From Fulvitalea axinellae (GTDB lineage Bacteria > Bacteroidota > Bacteroidia > Cytophagales > Cyclobacteriaceae), in the NCBI RefSeq assembly GCF_036492835.1, contig NZ_AP025314.1, positions 1,674,001-1,738,000 of the forward strand: DNA of 64,000 nucleotides. Direction: 5' to 3'. The notes beneath the pieces were generated by a model. That model had not been told where the DNA came from. It made no database searches and saw only the letters and a list, made by a program, of their open reading frames with translations. Positions 26,221 to 35,900 of the stretch are shown here, piece by piece (the first letter of the stretch is position 1; each line of letters begins with the position of its first letter). The translations under genes and the position numbers were made by a program.

Positions 26221-28587
26221 ATGTTAAGAACATTACTGTTGTGTTGCGCCATGCTGTGCGGTATGGCGAACGCTTTTGCGCAGTATCAAGTGAAGGGTCG
26301 TGTTGCGTCTAAAACCAACGGACAGGCTCTTCCTTCGGCTTCCTTGTTGTTGCGTGCCACAGACAACAAAGGAATAGGAACGGTAACTGATGATCAAGGC
26401 GCTTTTGATTTTAAAGACATCAAATCCGGTGAGTACCGCTTGACAGTCAGCTATGTAGGATATAAAACGTACGAGCTTGATCTCGTTGTGAAGTCGAACC
26501 TTACTTTGGACGTGCTTTTGGAAGACGACCAGATCGTGACCGAAACGCTTATCGTTCAAGCCACTAGGGTAAGTGACGATATGCCGATGACCAAGACGAA
26601 CCTTTCGGCAAAAGATATCGAAGCCACAAACCTGGGACAGGACCTAACCTACCTTCTGGAAGCGACTCCCTCGGTTGTGGCGACATCGGACGCCGGTGCG
26701 GGTATTGGCTATTCGGGTATTAGAATCAGGGGCATTTCCTCACAACAGATCAACGTTACGGTGAACGGTATCCCGTTGAACGATTCCGAATCGCATAGTG
26801 TATACTGGGTTAATCTCCCTGACTTCGCCTCTTCGGTGGAGAATATCCAGATTCAGCGCGGTGTGGGTACCTCTACCAATGGATCCGCCGCTTTCGGGGC
26901 TTCTGTAAACGTTTTGACGGAAGGCTCTAGAAAAGAAGCTTACGCCGAGACCAGCAACTCATTCGGCTCATTCAATACGGTGAAGAACACTGTGAAGTTC
27001 GGAACGGGCTTGATCAATGACCGATTTGCCGTTGACGCGCGTTTGTCGAAAATCACTTCTGACGGTTATATCGATCGCGCCGAGTCGGATTTGAAATCGC
27101 TTAACCTTACCGCTTCATATTTTGGTGAGAATCAGTGGCTGAAATTCGTATTGCTCACCGGCAAAGAGAAGACTTACCAAGCTTGGTATGGCATTGATCA
27201 GTGGAGTATGGACAACCTTGGCCGTACTTACAACTACGCCGGAGCGATTGAGAATGACGAAGGCGAGATAGTTGATTTCTACGATAATCAAACCGACAAC
27301 TACCAGCAAGACCACTATCAGTTGCACTACGGTTGGGAGCTGAACCCTGAGCTGAAATTCAACGCCTCGCTTCATTACACTTACGGGCGCGGGTATTATG
27401 AAGAATATAAAAACGACGCCACTCTGGCGGATTACGGCATCGCACCATTCAGTAAGGGTACTGAGCTGGTAGAGGAGTCGGACCTTGTACGCCAGAAGTG
27501 GCTTGATAATGATTTCTACGGAGCCGTATTCGCGGTGCAGTACACGCCGAAGTCAAACGTTGACCTTACTTTCGGTGGTGGAGCGGACCGTTACGACGGT
27601 GACCACTTCGGGAAAGTTATCTGGCTTGAGAAGAGCAACGGCACCGATCTGGGCAAAAAATACTACGACAACACAGGCGAAAAGACCGATGCGAACCTTT
27701 ACGCCAAGGCGAACGTGTCTTTCGGAGCGTTGAACCTTTACGGTGACCTTCAGGTAAGAAGAATCGACTATGATTACGAAGGTTCGGACGATGACGGAAA
27801 CCAACTCGACGGATCGCACGACTTTACCTTTTTCAACCCTAAAGTGGGAGCCGTTTACAATGTGAATAGCAACGTGTCTGTTTACGGATCGTTTGCGATA
27901 GGGCACAGGGAGCCATTGCGTGACGACTTCATCGAGTCTGAAAACGTGGAGGCCGAGCGCCTGAACAACGTCGAGACCGGAGTGCGCGCTAACTTCGGCG
28001 ATTGGAGAATCGAGGCTACGGGTTACTACATGGGCTACAAAAACCAGTTCGTGTTGACCGGCGAGAAAAACGACGTGGGCGACTTTATCCGCGTAAACTC
28101 GGGCGAAAGCTACCGTGCCGGATTGGAATTGATCAGTACTTGGAACATCACGGACAAGCTCCGCTGGGTGGCCAATGCTACATGGAGCCGAAACCGCAAT
28201 AAGGAGTACAAAGAAACGAAAGACGTTGACGGAGAGAAGAAGCTGATCGTGTACGAGGATACCGAGATCTCGTATTCGCCGTCATTGGTGGCCGGGTCTA
28301 TCATCGACTGGACACCCGTTAAGTTTCTGCAACTTGGCTTGAACTCTAAATACGTAGGGGAGCAATTTTATACGAATACGGAGAACGAAGACTATAAGCT
28401 CGACAGTTATCTCATCAACGACCTTCGTATGAGATTGAAGTTCGAACCGAAATTCGCGAAAGAGATTTCGATTGACTTCATGGTCCGAAACGCGTTTGAC
28501 GTTGACTACATCTCGAACGCTTCGTTGTGGGGTTTCTTCCCGCAGGCGGGACGCAACTACATGGTCGGATTGAACCTGAAGTTCTAA
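26221..28587 (+). CDS. TonB-dependent outer-membrane receptor, thiamine-regulated
   Basis: 788 residues. Signal peptide (1-20, ending AFAQ), then a carboxypeptidase-regulatory-like domain (about 22-105, QVKGRVASKTNGQALPSASLLL), the plug domain (about 110-230, GIRIRGISSQQINVTVNGIPLNDSES) and a 22-strand-type barrel ending in aromatic F (GLNLKF). It imports a large or scarce ligand across the outer membrane using TonB energy. The TPP riboswitch directly upstream points to thiamine or a phosphorylated or precursor form. No SusD partner gene follows, consistent with a vitamin rather than a glycan receptor. Confidence 0.94.
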   Translation: MLRTLLLCCAMLCGMANAFAQYQVKGRVASKTNGQALPSASLLLRATDNKGIGTVTDDQGAFDFKDIKSGEYRLTVSYVGYKTYELDLVVKSNLTLDVLLEDDQIVTETLIVQATRVSDDMPMTKTNLSAKDIEATNLGQDLTYLLEATPSVVATSDAGAGIGYSGIRIRGISSQQINVTVNGIPLNDSESHSVYWVNLPDFASSVENIQIQRGVGTSTNGSAAFGASVNVLTEGSRKEAYAETSNSFGSFNTVKNTVKFGTGLINDRFAVDARLSKITSDGYIDRAESDLKSLNLTASYFGENQWLKFVLLTGKEKTYQAWYGIDQWSMDNLGRTYNYAGAIENDEGEIVDFYDNQTDNYQQDHYQLHYGWELNPELKFNASLHYTYGRGYYEEYKNDATLADYGIAPFSKGTELVEESDLVRQKWLDNDFYGAVFAVQYTPKSNVDLTFGGGADRYDGDHFGKVIWLEKSNGTDLGKKYYDNTGEKTDANLYAKANVSFGALNLYGDLQVRRIDYDYEGSDDDGNQLDGSHDFTFFNPKVGAVYNVNSNVSVYGSFAIGHREPLRDDFIESENVEAERLNNVETGVRANFGDWRIEATGYYMGYKNQFVLTGEKNDVGDFIRVNSGESYRAGLELISTWNITDKLRWVANATWSRNRNKEYKETKDVDGEKKLIVYEDTEISYSPSLVAGSIIDWTPVKFLQLGLNSKYVGEQFYTNTENEDYKLDSYLINDLRMRLKFEPKFAKEISIDFMVRNAFDVDYISNASLWGFFPQAGRNYMVGLNLKF

Positions 28588-28610
28588 CAAAGTAGAATAT
28601 CAAAACTATG

Positions 28611-28642
28611 AAAAGCCCTCGGCCGTTAGGTCGAGGGCTTTT
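28611..28642 (+). terminator. Intrinsic terminator after the TonB receptor
   Basis: AAAAGCCCTCG (28611-28621) pairs perfectly with CGAGGGCTTTT (28632-28642). The stem ends in Ts. Confidence 0.85.
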
Positions 28643-28934
28643 GTGTGTTTAAGGGAATAGGCTTTCAAAAGGCGCACACTGTATGTCGGTCCAAAGCAGT
28701 GAAAAGCAAGAAGCCGTTTCTCAGGCCGTTAGCGTTTTTTAACATATCTTTTTTGTCCTTTCCGCACATTGTCCGTAGGTTAGTCGGACTTCGTCGGAAG
28801 AAGAATGTGATGGGGAACGCCTGTTTGTCGGAGTCTGTATGGCTTGGCCGGCACTTTTTGTTCTCCCTGATTTTTAGAGAAGACAGACATTCCGGCAGTC
28901 TTATTTTTCCGCTTTACACCAATTTTTAAATCAT
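28643..28934. other. Intergenic, no gene seen
   Basis: About 290 bases between the receptor terminator and the next start. I see no credible ORF, strong hairpin or consensus promoter. The final 40 bases are T-rich as in many Bacteroidota leaders. Confidence 0.5.
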
Positions 28935-30110
28935 ATGAAAAGATTCATCGTTTGCGTACTCGCTATGTTTGTCATCACCGAAACTTTTGCCATAAAAGGC
29001 TTTGCCTTGCTGTCTGCGGATTATAACTATGCGGACAAGTGGAACAAAGGGCTTTATGAGAAAGGGCCTGCGCTTAGCTCGGTCAAAGAGGTGTATCGGA
29101 ACCAGAAGTTCTACCTGTTGGCCGTGGCCAGCGACTTTGTAATGAATCCGAATGGCTTCGCCAAAGTTTATTATTCCGTTGAGATTGACGGTCCGAACGG
29201 TAAGCAACCGATTGGTTGGAGAGACAAGCTGATGTTTGGCTGGAAGTGCACCAAAGGGGTGATGTACCTTGCGGAAAATCCACTGTGCTTGAGTTTGGAT
29301 GATAATTCGCCCTATGGCGAGTATAGAGTCCATGTGACGGTAAAGGACCATTACACGGGTAAATCCTTCGAGAAGGACTTGAAATTTAACCTTGTGGAGC
29401 TTCCGGCGGTGGATGCCAAAACCCAGATAGATATGAAAACCTACAACAAATGGTTTTCGGCCTACCATAGGGACCCGAAACCGGGGCAAGCCATTTCCCA
29501 TTATCTGACTTTCGTGAGAAGTGATGCCATAAAGAAGCGGGGGAGGTTCATTGTGGGGCTGAACTTTTTCGCTGAGGTTCTGAGGAATAATCCCTACTTG
29601 GCCAAGCAGGCGATGGACGTTTACCCCGAGTTGGAGGACGAGGCCGCGTTTCGTTTGGCGCTGTTGCTTCATGTGTCGAAGACCGCTCCGCAGGAATTTT
29701 TTGACAAGATGGAGGGTAAATCCAAAGAGGTTTATTTGTCAATGAAAGACAAGCCGTTCCCGGACGTGTACGGCGTTGTGACGTCGGGCAGGAGTCTGGA
29801 CGCTTTGTGGGCCAAGTTTTTGGCCGGAGGTGAATACAAGGCGATACATAGGCTGATACAGACTTTGGAATACGCTGATAGCAAGGGCGGTCTGGAAGCT
29901 TTTAAGACATCGGAAAAAACGGCCGAGGATAAGAAAAAAGCGGTAAGGGAAGCGGTGTACAACGCCTTGATCTGGTCGATGAAGAATAACTGTAAGCGGC
30001 ATTATCAGGTAAGGGGCTATATGCGCTGGGCACTGAAGAATGAGGAGTTGACCAGTTTGCAGAGGTCCGAGCTTGAGAAGATTTTGAAAGAATGGCAGGC
30101 TGGGGCTTAG
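28935..30110 (+). CDS. Secreted protein of unknown function
   Basis: 391 residues with a signal peptide (MKRFIVCVLAMFVITETFA). Residues about 25-155 look like a beta-rich domain (FYLLAVASDFVMNPNGFAKVYYSVEIDGPNGK). The remainder is mostly helical with hydrophobic repeats (FFAEVLRNNPYLAKQAMDVYPELEDEAAFRLALLLHVS) and ends in a helical EKILKEWQ tail. No catalytic motif and no T9SS sorting tail are visible. I do not recognise the family. It stands alone, with a terminator on each side. Confidence 0.75.
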   Translation: MKRFIVCVLAMFVITETFAIKGFALLSADYNYADKWNKGLYEKGPALSSVKEVYRNQKFYLLAVASDFVMNPNGFAKVYYSVEIDGPNGKQPIGWRDKLMFGWKCTKGVMYLAENPLCLSLDDNSPYGEYRVHVTVKDHYTGKSFEKDLKFNLVELPAVDAKTQIDMKTYNKWFSAYHRDPKPGQAISHYLTFVRSDAIKKRGRFIVGLNFFAEVLRNNPYLAKQAMDVYPELEDEAAFRLALLLHVSKTAPQEFFDKMEGKSKEVYLSMKDKPFPDVYGVVTSGRSLDALWAKFLAGGEYKAIHRLIQTLEYADSKGGLEAFKTSEKTAEDKKKAVREAVYNALIWSMKNNCKRHYQVRGYMRWALKNEELTSLQRSELEKILKEWQAGA

Positions 30111-30150
30111 CGGTTTTGTAGGCTTGCGGGTCTGTTTCGGTTTGATATTG

Positions 30151-30182
30151 AAAAAAGGAGATGCTTGGCGTCTCCTTTTTTC
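30151..30182 (+). terminator. Intrinsic terminator
   Basis: AAAAAAGGAGA (30151-30161) pairs with TCTCCTTTTTT (30171-30181) around a nine-base loop. Confidence 0.85.
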
Positions 30183-30184
30183 TT

Positions 30185-30716
30185 TAGTGAAAACAGAAAA
30201 TATGTGACTTTGATTCAAAGCTAAAGAGAGTCTGATCGTAATGAATTAGACTTTGTTTTTGCCCTAACTAAAGTGTAATCTCTATGCTTTGCTAGTGCTT
30301 CTAGATTTTTTTGATGTAATGAAAATACTGAAACAGTAGTAGGGGTGATTGTGTAGCTAGTAATGTTTGGGCTTGATTATACTGAAGTCTATACTTTTTT
30401 ATACGTGCGAATGGGAATTTTCATTAGTGAGAACAAGAATTTTCAGACGTCTCATTTTTCAAAAACATACGTATATATCGCCCAGATCATACGTATGAAA
30501 AAGTTAATCCTTACTGGACTTTGGGTTTTGTTTGTATTTCGTTCTGAAAAAGGGAAAGGCTCCGGGTTTTTTAACACTCGGAGCCTTTTGGATTTCTTCT
30601 ATGCCTTAAGCGAATATAGTGACTGTACGGTTGTGAGGAAAGAGGGTGTGATTTGGGGAGGTATTGAGTGGCTTTGGGCGTGTAGGTTCGGGTGTGTTTT
30701 TGGAGCGGTTGGGCGC
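30185..30716. other. AT-rich intergenic region with a possible gene remnant
   Basis: About 530 bases without a convincing gene. At 30495 an ATG opens MKKLILTGLWVLFVF, a typical signal-peptide N-terminus. The frame then runs into a terminator-like hairpin (AAAGGCTCCG 30555-30564 / CGGAGCCTTT 30579-30588) and on into non-coding-looking sequence and the antisense of the next gene. This may be the leftover start of a deleted secreted-protein gene. The hairpin has T-rich flanks on both strands and could also end the minus-strand DUF2279 transcript. Confidence 0.35.
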
Positions 30717-31604
30717 TCAGGGATAAAGGGCATGGAAGCTGAAGTTGCCCCGTTCGTCCAGACCCAGGCCGGGGGCGGGTAGGTGGATGGCATCCAGTAC
30801 GAAGAGTAGGGCCTTGATGCCTTTGCGCCGGGTTTTGATATGGCTGAGGTCCCAGTCCAGGGCCAAGTAGTATTGGCGGTAGGCGCGGTGGCCGTGGGCT
30901 TCGTTTTGGGAGTCGCGGGCGTATACCATGCCGTCGGCGCCGTAGCCCAGGGCTAGGTTGAGCCATTTGGGGAAGGCGTTGCCGGAGGGCAGGAAGGCGT
31001 GGATGTCGAAGGAAAGCCAGTAGGTTTGGGCGTTGTAGTCCTTGAGCAGGCGCTCGTTCCAAGTGGAGCCCAGCGTATTGGGACGCAGTTCGGCGTAGGG
31101 CGAGGCCCGGTATGAGAATTTCGGCTTTATGCGGATTTCGTTCCAAAGCGAGAGCTGTCCCCAAAGCAGTGCGGAGCCCGTGAGGTTGGCCACTAGGTCC
31201 GAGGCCGAGGCACCGTATTCGGGCTGGAAGCCGTCGAGGAGTTCGATGGGCGAGAGCAGGAGGGCGCCGGAGAGACTGCCCCAGAATCGGCGCTTGCGCT
31301 CCGAGATGTCGTATGTGCCGAGGTACTCGTAGCCGAGCCTTCCTAGGTGGAAAGCCGAGAAAGCGTGGCCGGCCTTGTCCATTTGTTTCCATTCGGGCAG
31401 ATCGTCGAACCAGTGGAACGAGCTGCGGTCTTCGGAATACCAGACTTGGTTGAGCCCTATGAGCGATGCCGTGTATACGCCCGCGCCCAATGTCAGGTGG
31501 CGGAACAGTTTGCGGTTGTCGTTCCGTTTGAGTGAGTCGGGCGTCTGGGCCGTGGCGCCGAGAGTCGAAAGTATAAAAATAAGGCCGAGTAAAGCTCTGC
31601 GCAT
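30717..31604 (-). CDS. DUF2279 family (YfiM-like) envelope protein
   Basis: 295 residues with a signal peptide (MRRALLGLIFILSTLGATAQ). The DUF2279 hallmark is QMDKAGHAFSAFHLGRLGYEYL (about 92-113), followed by a small-residue membrane-like stretch (FWGSLSGALLLSPIELLDGF) and DLVANLTGSALLWGQ. The C-terminal half is strand-like with YxLSFDIHAFLPSG. The family is uncharacterised, exported and common in Bacteroidota. It lies five bases downstream of the photolyase stop, so tamB, phr and this gene form one minus-strand unit. Confidence 0.78.
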   Translation of the reverse strand: MRRALLGLIFILSTLGATAQTPDSLKRNDNRKLFRHLTLGAGVYTASLIGLNQVWYSEDRSSFHWFDDLPEWKQMDKAGHAFSAFHLGRLGYEYLGTYDISERKRRFWGSLSGALLLSPIELLDGFQPEYGASASDLVANLTGSALLWGQLSLWNEIRIKPKFSYRASPYAELRPNTLGSTWNERLLKDYNAQTYWLSFDIHAFLPSGNAFPKWLNLALGYGADGMVYARDSQNEAHGHRAYRQYYLALDWDLSHIKTRRKGIKALLFVLDAIHLPAPGLGLDERGNFSFHALYP

Positions 31605-31609
31605 TGCGT

Positions 31610-32908
31610 CTATGGGTTGAGAGCCTGCTTGTAGCGGTCAAGCGCGCGCTGTCGTGAGGCTTTGTAGTCGATAATGGGTTGGGGGTAGTCCAGGCTGTTG
31701 AGCTCGGGCACCCACTTGTTGATGTATTCGCCGTCGGGGTCCCAGCGTTTGGCTTGGGAGTCGGGGTTGAAGATTCGGAAGTAGGGCTGGGCGTCTGTGC
31801 CCGTTCCGGCGGCCCATTGCCATCCGCCCACGTTTGAGGCGGGTTCGTAGTCGGCGAGTTTTTCGGCGAAGTAGGCCTCGCCCCATCGCCAGTCTATCAG
31901 CAATGATTTGGTAAGGAACGATGCCGTAACCATACGCAGGCGGTTGTGCATATAGCCCGTGTTGTTTAGCTCGCGCATACCGGCGTCCACTATCGGGAAG
32001 CCTGTCTTGCCTTCCGTCCAGGCTTTGAAAAGGGCCTCGTCGTTGTCCCAGCGGATATTGTCGTACTGCGTTTTGAAGCTGTTTTCCATGGAATGGGGGA
32101 ACCGGTCCATTACCATAAAGTAGAATTCCCGCCAGATTAGCTCGGTCCAAAGCTTGGCGTTGGTTTCTTTGGCCATGCGGAATGCCTCGCGCGGACTTAG
32201 CGTGCCGTGGCGGAGGTGTTCGCTCCAGCGTGTGGTGCCGTCGGTGGCGGGGAAGTCGCGGGTGTCGGCGTAGTTGGCCAGCAGTTTCTTTTCGCGCCTG
32301 ATGGCGGGCAACATGAACGGTTCCGTATCGAAAGGCAAAGCGCGGTTATCGGGAAACGTGACGGGGCCGTCTAGCAAAGCGCCTAGCGATGCCGTGCGGG
32401 CTTGGCCGTCGAGCTGGTCCTCGTCCAGCGACGCGTTCCACATTTTTGAAAAAGGCGTAAAGACCTTGTACGGCTCTCCTTGTCCGTTGACTATTTCCTT
32501 GCCTTCGAAGATTACGGCGTCTTTGTGTGTTTGGAACGATACGCCCGCCTGTTCCAGTTGTTTCTTTACCTCTTCGTCTTGCGCCACCGAGTCCGGCTCG
32601 TAGCGCCTGTTGGCGAATACGGCTTGGGCTTGGTGTTCTTTGGCCAGTTCGGGTATCGCTTTGGCCGGGTCGCCTACGGTTACGGTGATAGCTTTGCCCG
32701 CTTTGGCCAGTTGTTCGGCCATTTGCCTCAGGGCTTTGAGCTTGAAACGCAACCGGTGTCCGTTGCCGTCAAAAGGATCGACGGGATCGTTTGGGTCGAA
32801 TACGAAGACGGGGAGAACCTTGGCGCCGGTGCGTGAGGCTTCGGCCAAGGCGGTGTTGTCGGAAAGTCTAAGGTCCCTGCGGAGCCAGAAGAGGATCGTC
32901 TTTTTCAT
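31610..32908 (-). CDS. phr: Deoxyribodipyrimidine photolyase (class I)
   Basis: A 432-residue light-driven DNA repair enzyme. The N-terminal antenna domain begins MKKTILFWLRRDLRLSDNTAL. The C-terminal FAD domain has TRWSEHLRHGTLSPREA, LWTELIWREFYFMV, NDEALFKAWTEGKTGFPIVDAGMRELNNTGYMHNRLRM and NVGGWQWAAGTGTDAQPYFRIFNP, with tryptophans typical of the electron-transfer chain. The frame is open another 100 codons upstream, but that is antisense-frame sequence inside tamB; the ATG at 32908 gives the family N-terminus. The first 41 bases overlap the end of tamB in another frame. Confidence 0.95.
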   Translation of the reverse strand: MKKTILFWLRRDLRLSDNTALAEASRTGAKVLPVFVFDPNDPVDPFDGNGHRLRFKLKALRQMAEQLAKAGKAITVTVGDPAKAIPELAKEHQAQAVFANRRYEPDSVAQDEEVKKQLEQAGVSFQTHKDAVIFEGKEIVNGQGEPYKVFTPFSKMWNASLDEDQLDGQARTASLGALLDGPVTFPDNRALPFDTEPFMLPAIRREKKLLANYADTRDFPATDGTTRWSEHLRHGTLSPREAFRMAKETNAKLWTELIWREFYFMVMDRFPHSMENSFKTQYDNIRWDNDEALFKAWTEGKTGFPIVDAGMRELNNTGYMHNRLRMVTASFLTKSLLIDWRWGEAYFAEKLADYEPASNVGGWQWAAGTGTDAQPYFRIFNPDSQAKRWDPDGEYINKWVPELNSLDYPQPIIDYKASRQRALDRYKQALNP

Positions 32909-35900
32909 CTCGAACTTTATCTTGGTTAGGGGAGATGTCTGTGGGTACGGAATCCGACGGGGATTCGTTTCGTCTTTGCCTTCTGTTTTGCTTTTGCTTA
33001 TTGTTTCGTCCTCGCCGGAAAAGGTCCCAGAAAGAATCAAAATCCGTAGTGTGCTGGAGGCTGGCCCCAGCGGTGATGTAGGTGTTGCCCGTAAGGCCGG
33101 CTCCGGCTCCGCCACCGGTGTTGGAGTAGTTGTTTCTATTGTAGAGTTTGGCTTTCCACTTGCCGTCGTTGGTGATATTCCACTCCAACATCCAGTCGCC
33201 GACCACACTGGCGAAGCTGGCTTCGTTGCTGTTGTCGGTGAACCCTCCCTCGCGTGTCAGGCGGAGTCTTCCGTCCAGAAACGAGTAGGAAAGCCTGAGT
33301 TGCAGGGTTTCGAACTGCGTGTCGGTGAGGTTGCCCAAGTCCAGCTGTACCTCAAGGTCATTGATGATCTCGCCGGCGGCGCTGTTCAATTGGTTCGACA
33401 TAAACTCGCTGAGGCTGTTGCCGATAGTACCCGATACGTTGAACGTGTTGCGGGGCGAGAAGTAACCGAACATGGTAAGCATGAAGGCTTGGCGGTTTAG
33501 TTCCTGCGTATCGGTGTTCATTTCCTGAAGGAAAGAGCGGATGTTTGCGCCCAGCTGATATGTCTCCGTGCGCTCTTGGCCAGTGTTGGAATCCTCGTAA
33601 GTAATCTGGACGCTTTCGGGGTACCCGCGCATCCTGATGCCGAAATCGATCACAGGCGCGGTGAACGACCCTGACACAAGCAGGTCGACGGTGGTCGGAT
33701 ATTGCCTTCTTAGGGCGGTGGCCGTCCGTTTGTCCACGTCTTCCACAAGGGGGGCGAAGGAGGCGTTGAGGTTATACGTAGCCTTTACGTCCATTATGGC
33801 TCCGAATGGGTCTCCGCTCCAGCTTACCTTGCTGTCGGGTTCTATATTGAAGTTTTTGTTGATCAGGATGACGTTCTGGTAAACGAAGTTGTAGACGCCC
33901 TCATTGAATACGAAGTCTCCGTACATTTTGAAGTCGCTCTCTTCGTTGCTCTCTATTTCCAGCCTTAGGTTGCCCTTGCCGTTACCGGTAATCAGGTCGC
34001 CGGTCTGTTGGTCCATGATGATGAAGAAATGCGCTTCGGGCGTAATGTCGAGGTTCAGCACCACGTTGAAGCCTTCGATGGAAGCGTTTTCCTGTATCTT
34101 TTTGGTGTTGTTCTCGAAGCGGTTTTTCCTTTGGTCCTTCAGGTTGGTAAACTCGATAAAGGTGGCTTGGTCCACTTCCTCGCCGTCGTCCATCAGGATG
34201 TATACCTTCGAGTCTTGCTCCGTGCGAAGGCTCGCCGTAAACTGTACGTTGTCTGGAGGGCCGAGGACTGTTATTTTGCCTGTGCCGTAGGCTTTTCCGT
34301 AATAGAGGTCGTTGTCTTTGGCCGTGGTGTTCAGGGAAATGAAGTTGCGGAAATCGCCTTCGATATTAAACGCGAAGTCCTGGAAGTATTCGTGGGAAAT
34401 ATCGCCGTAGACTTTTCCCTTGTTTCCTTCCTCGTCCGTAAGGTCGATGTTGTTTAGCGTAATCAGATTTTCGTCCACGTCACAGTCTCCGTGGAAACGG
34501 TAGCGGGTGTTGAGGTAATCGACTTTAACTTCGCCGTTGTTAAGCTGTATTTGGCCCGAAAGCACGGGGTGGCTGATGTCGGATCCCAGTTTTAGACTGC
34601 CCGTGGCCGTGCCTGAGATGTTGGAAACATAGTCTTTAAGAAACGGCTCGGCCGTATTAAGCGGAATATCCAGCAAGGTAAGGTCAATATTGAGCGGAGA
34701 GGGCCTTTCCGCAAGGTAGTTTCCGTTGATGTCGAGAAGCTCCCGGCCTTCGCTGGTCAGGTTGCCGAACACGTCAACTCTGTCGGTGGCGGGATCTTGC
34801 ATAACTACAGCCGAAAAGTCGCCAACGGATACGCCGTCGAAGCTGATACCGTGCGTTTCGGCCGAGGCGATGATGTTCGGCTTCTTGTAAAAGTCCCGAA
34901 GGACGAAGTTGATGTCGGCGTCGCCTTCCACCTTTTGGCCGGTGATAATGCCCAAAGGAGCCAAATTCAGTTTGTTGACAAAGATGTTTAGCGGTTTGCC
35001 ACTGTCCGGAGAAATGGCTCCCTCTATGTTGATGCTCTGTTTGTCTGACGATAAGGATAACCCTTCAAACTGGAATTCCTTGTCGCTTATCGTTACGAGA
35101 TTGTCGGAAGCCATGCTCCAGTTGTTACCGAACATCCGGAGTTTTGGTCCGTTGAGGCGGGCTTTGGCTTGTCCTTCCTCATAATCAACGGTGCCAGTCA
35201 GTTCTATTTTGGTGTCCGTTTCGTCATTTTCCGTACTGAGCAGGAAGTCGATGTTGCGGGGTGTCCAGATAATTTCGGTCAGTGTTTCTTTTAGTAGCGA
35301 TACCTTGCCTGTTTTCTGCTCTTCGGAAGTCAGGATCAAGTGCGTGTTGTTTTGCGTTTCCCCGCGTCGCCTTTCCGTACTGAAATCGATACTTCCGGCG
35401 CTTACCGTGAATCCGCTCCAGCAGAAGCTGTCGCAGTAGGCGTTTAATTCCAGCTTGTTATTCTTTCCGCCGATATATGTGCTTTCCAGATGAGTGTTCT
35501 GGCTGATGTGCGCTTCGGGTTCGAAGAGCCTGAGTACAGGAGTGAAGTCTTTGAAGTTGATGTCGATTCTAAGGTCCGTGTCGGCGTACGTCCTTCTTTT
35601 TTCTTTCCTGATGAGCTTTTTGGTTTGTTCGGGGCGGTTGAGCAAGTCCGCAAGATAGATTTCCGTGGATAGCGCTAGCCTTGCAGGAAGTTCGGAAAGG
35701 TTAAAGATTCCGGAAGCCCGCATGTCTATTACGTCGCTGTCAAGGCTCAGCTCTCGTTTGTCGCCTGACCGGTCCGACATGGCCGTGAGGTTGCCCAAAT
35801 TTAGCGCCCTGTTTTCGTAGGTCATGTAGGTGTTGTTGAGGCTAACTTCGCCTTCGACAGTGTCGGGCGAGAGTCCGCTGAGGTCGACTTCCATTTCCGT

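Noticed and set aside
30363..30782. Plus-strand ORF of 139 codons
   Set aside because: Crosses a terminator hairpin and runs antisense into the DUF2279 gene; only the internal signal-peptide-like start at 30495 is of interest.
30571..31641. Minus-strand ORF (356 codons) in another frame over the DUF2279 gene
   Set aside because: Arg/Pro-rich frame-shadow; the alternative frame encodes a signal peptide and DUF2279 motif.
32909..33208. N-terminal extension of the photolyase frame
   Set aside because: This 100-codon extension lies inside tamB, is low-complexity, and the photolyase N-terminus begins precisely at the ATG at 32908.
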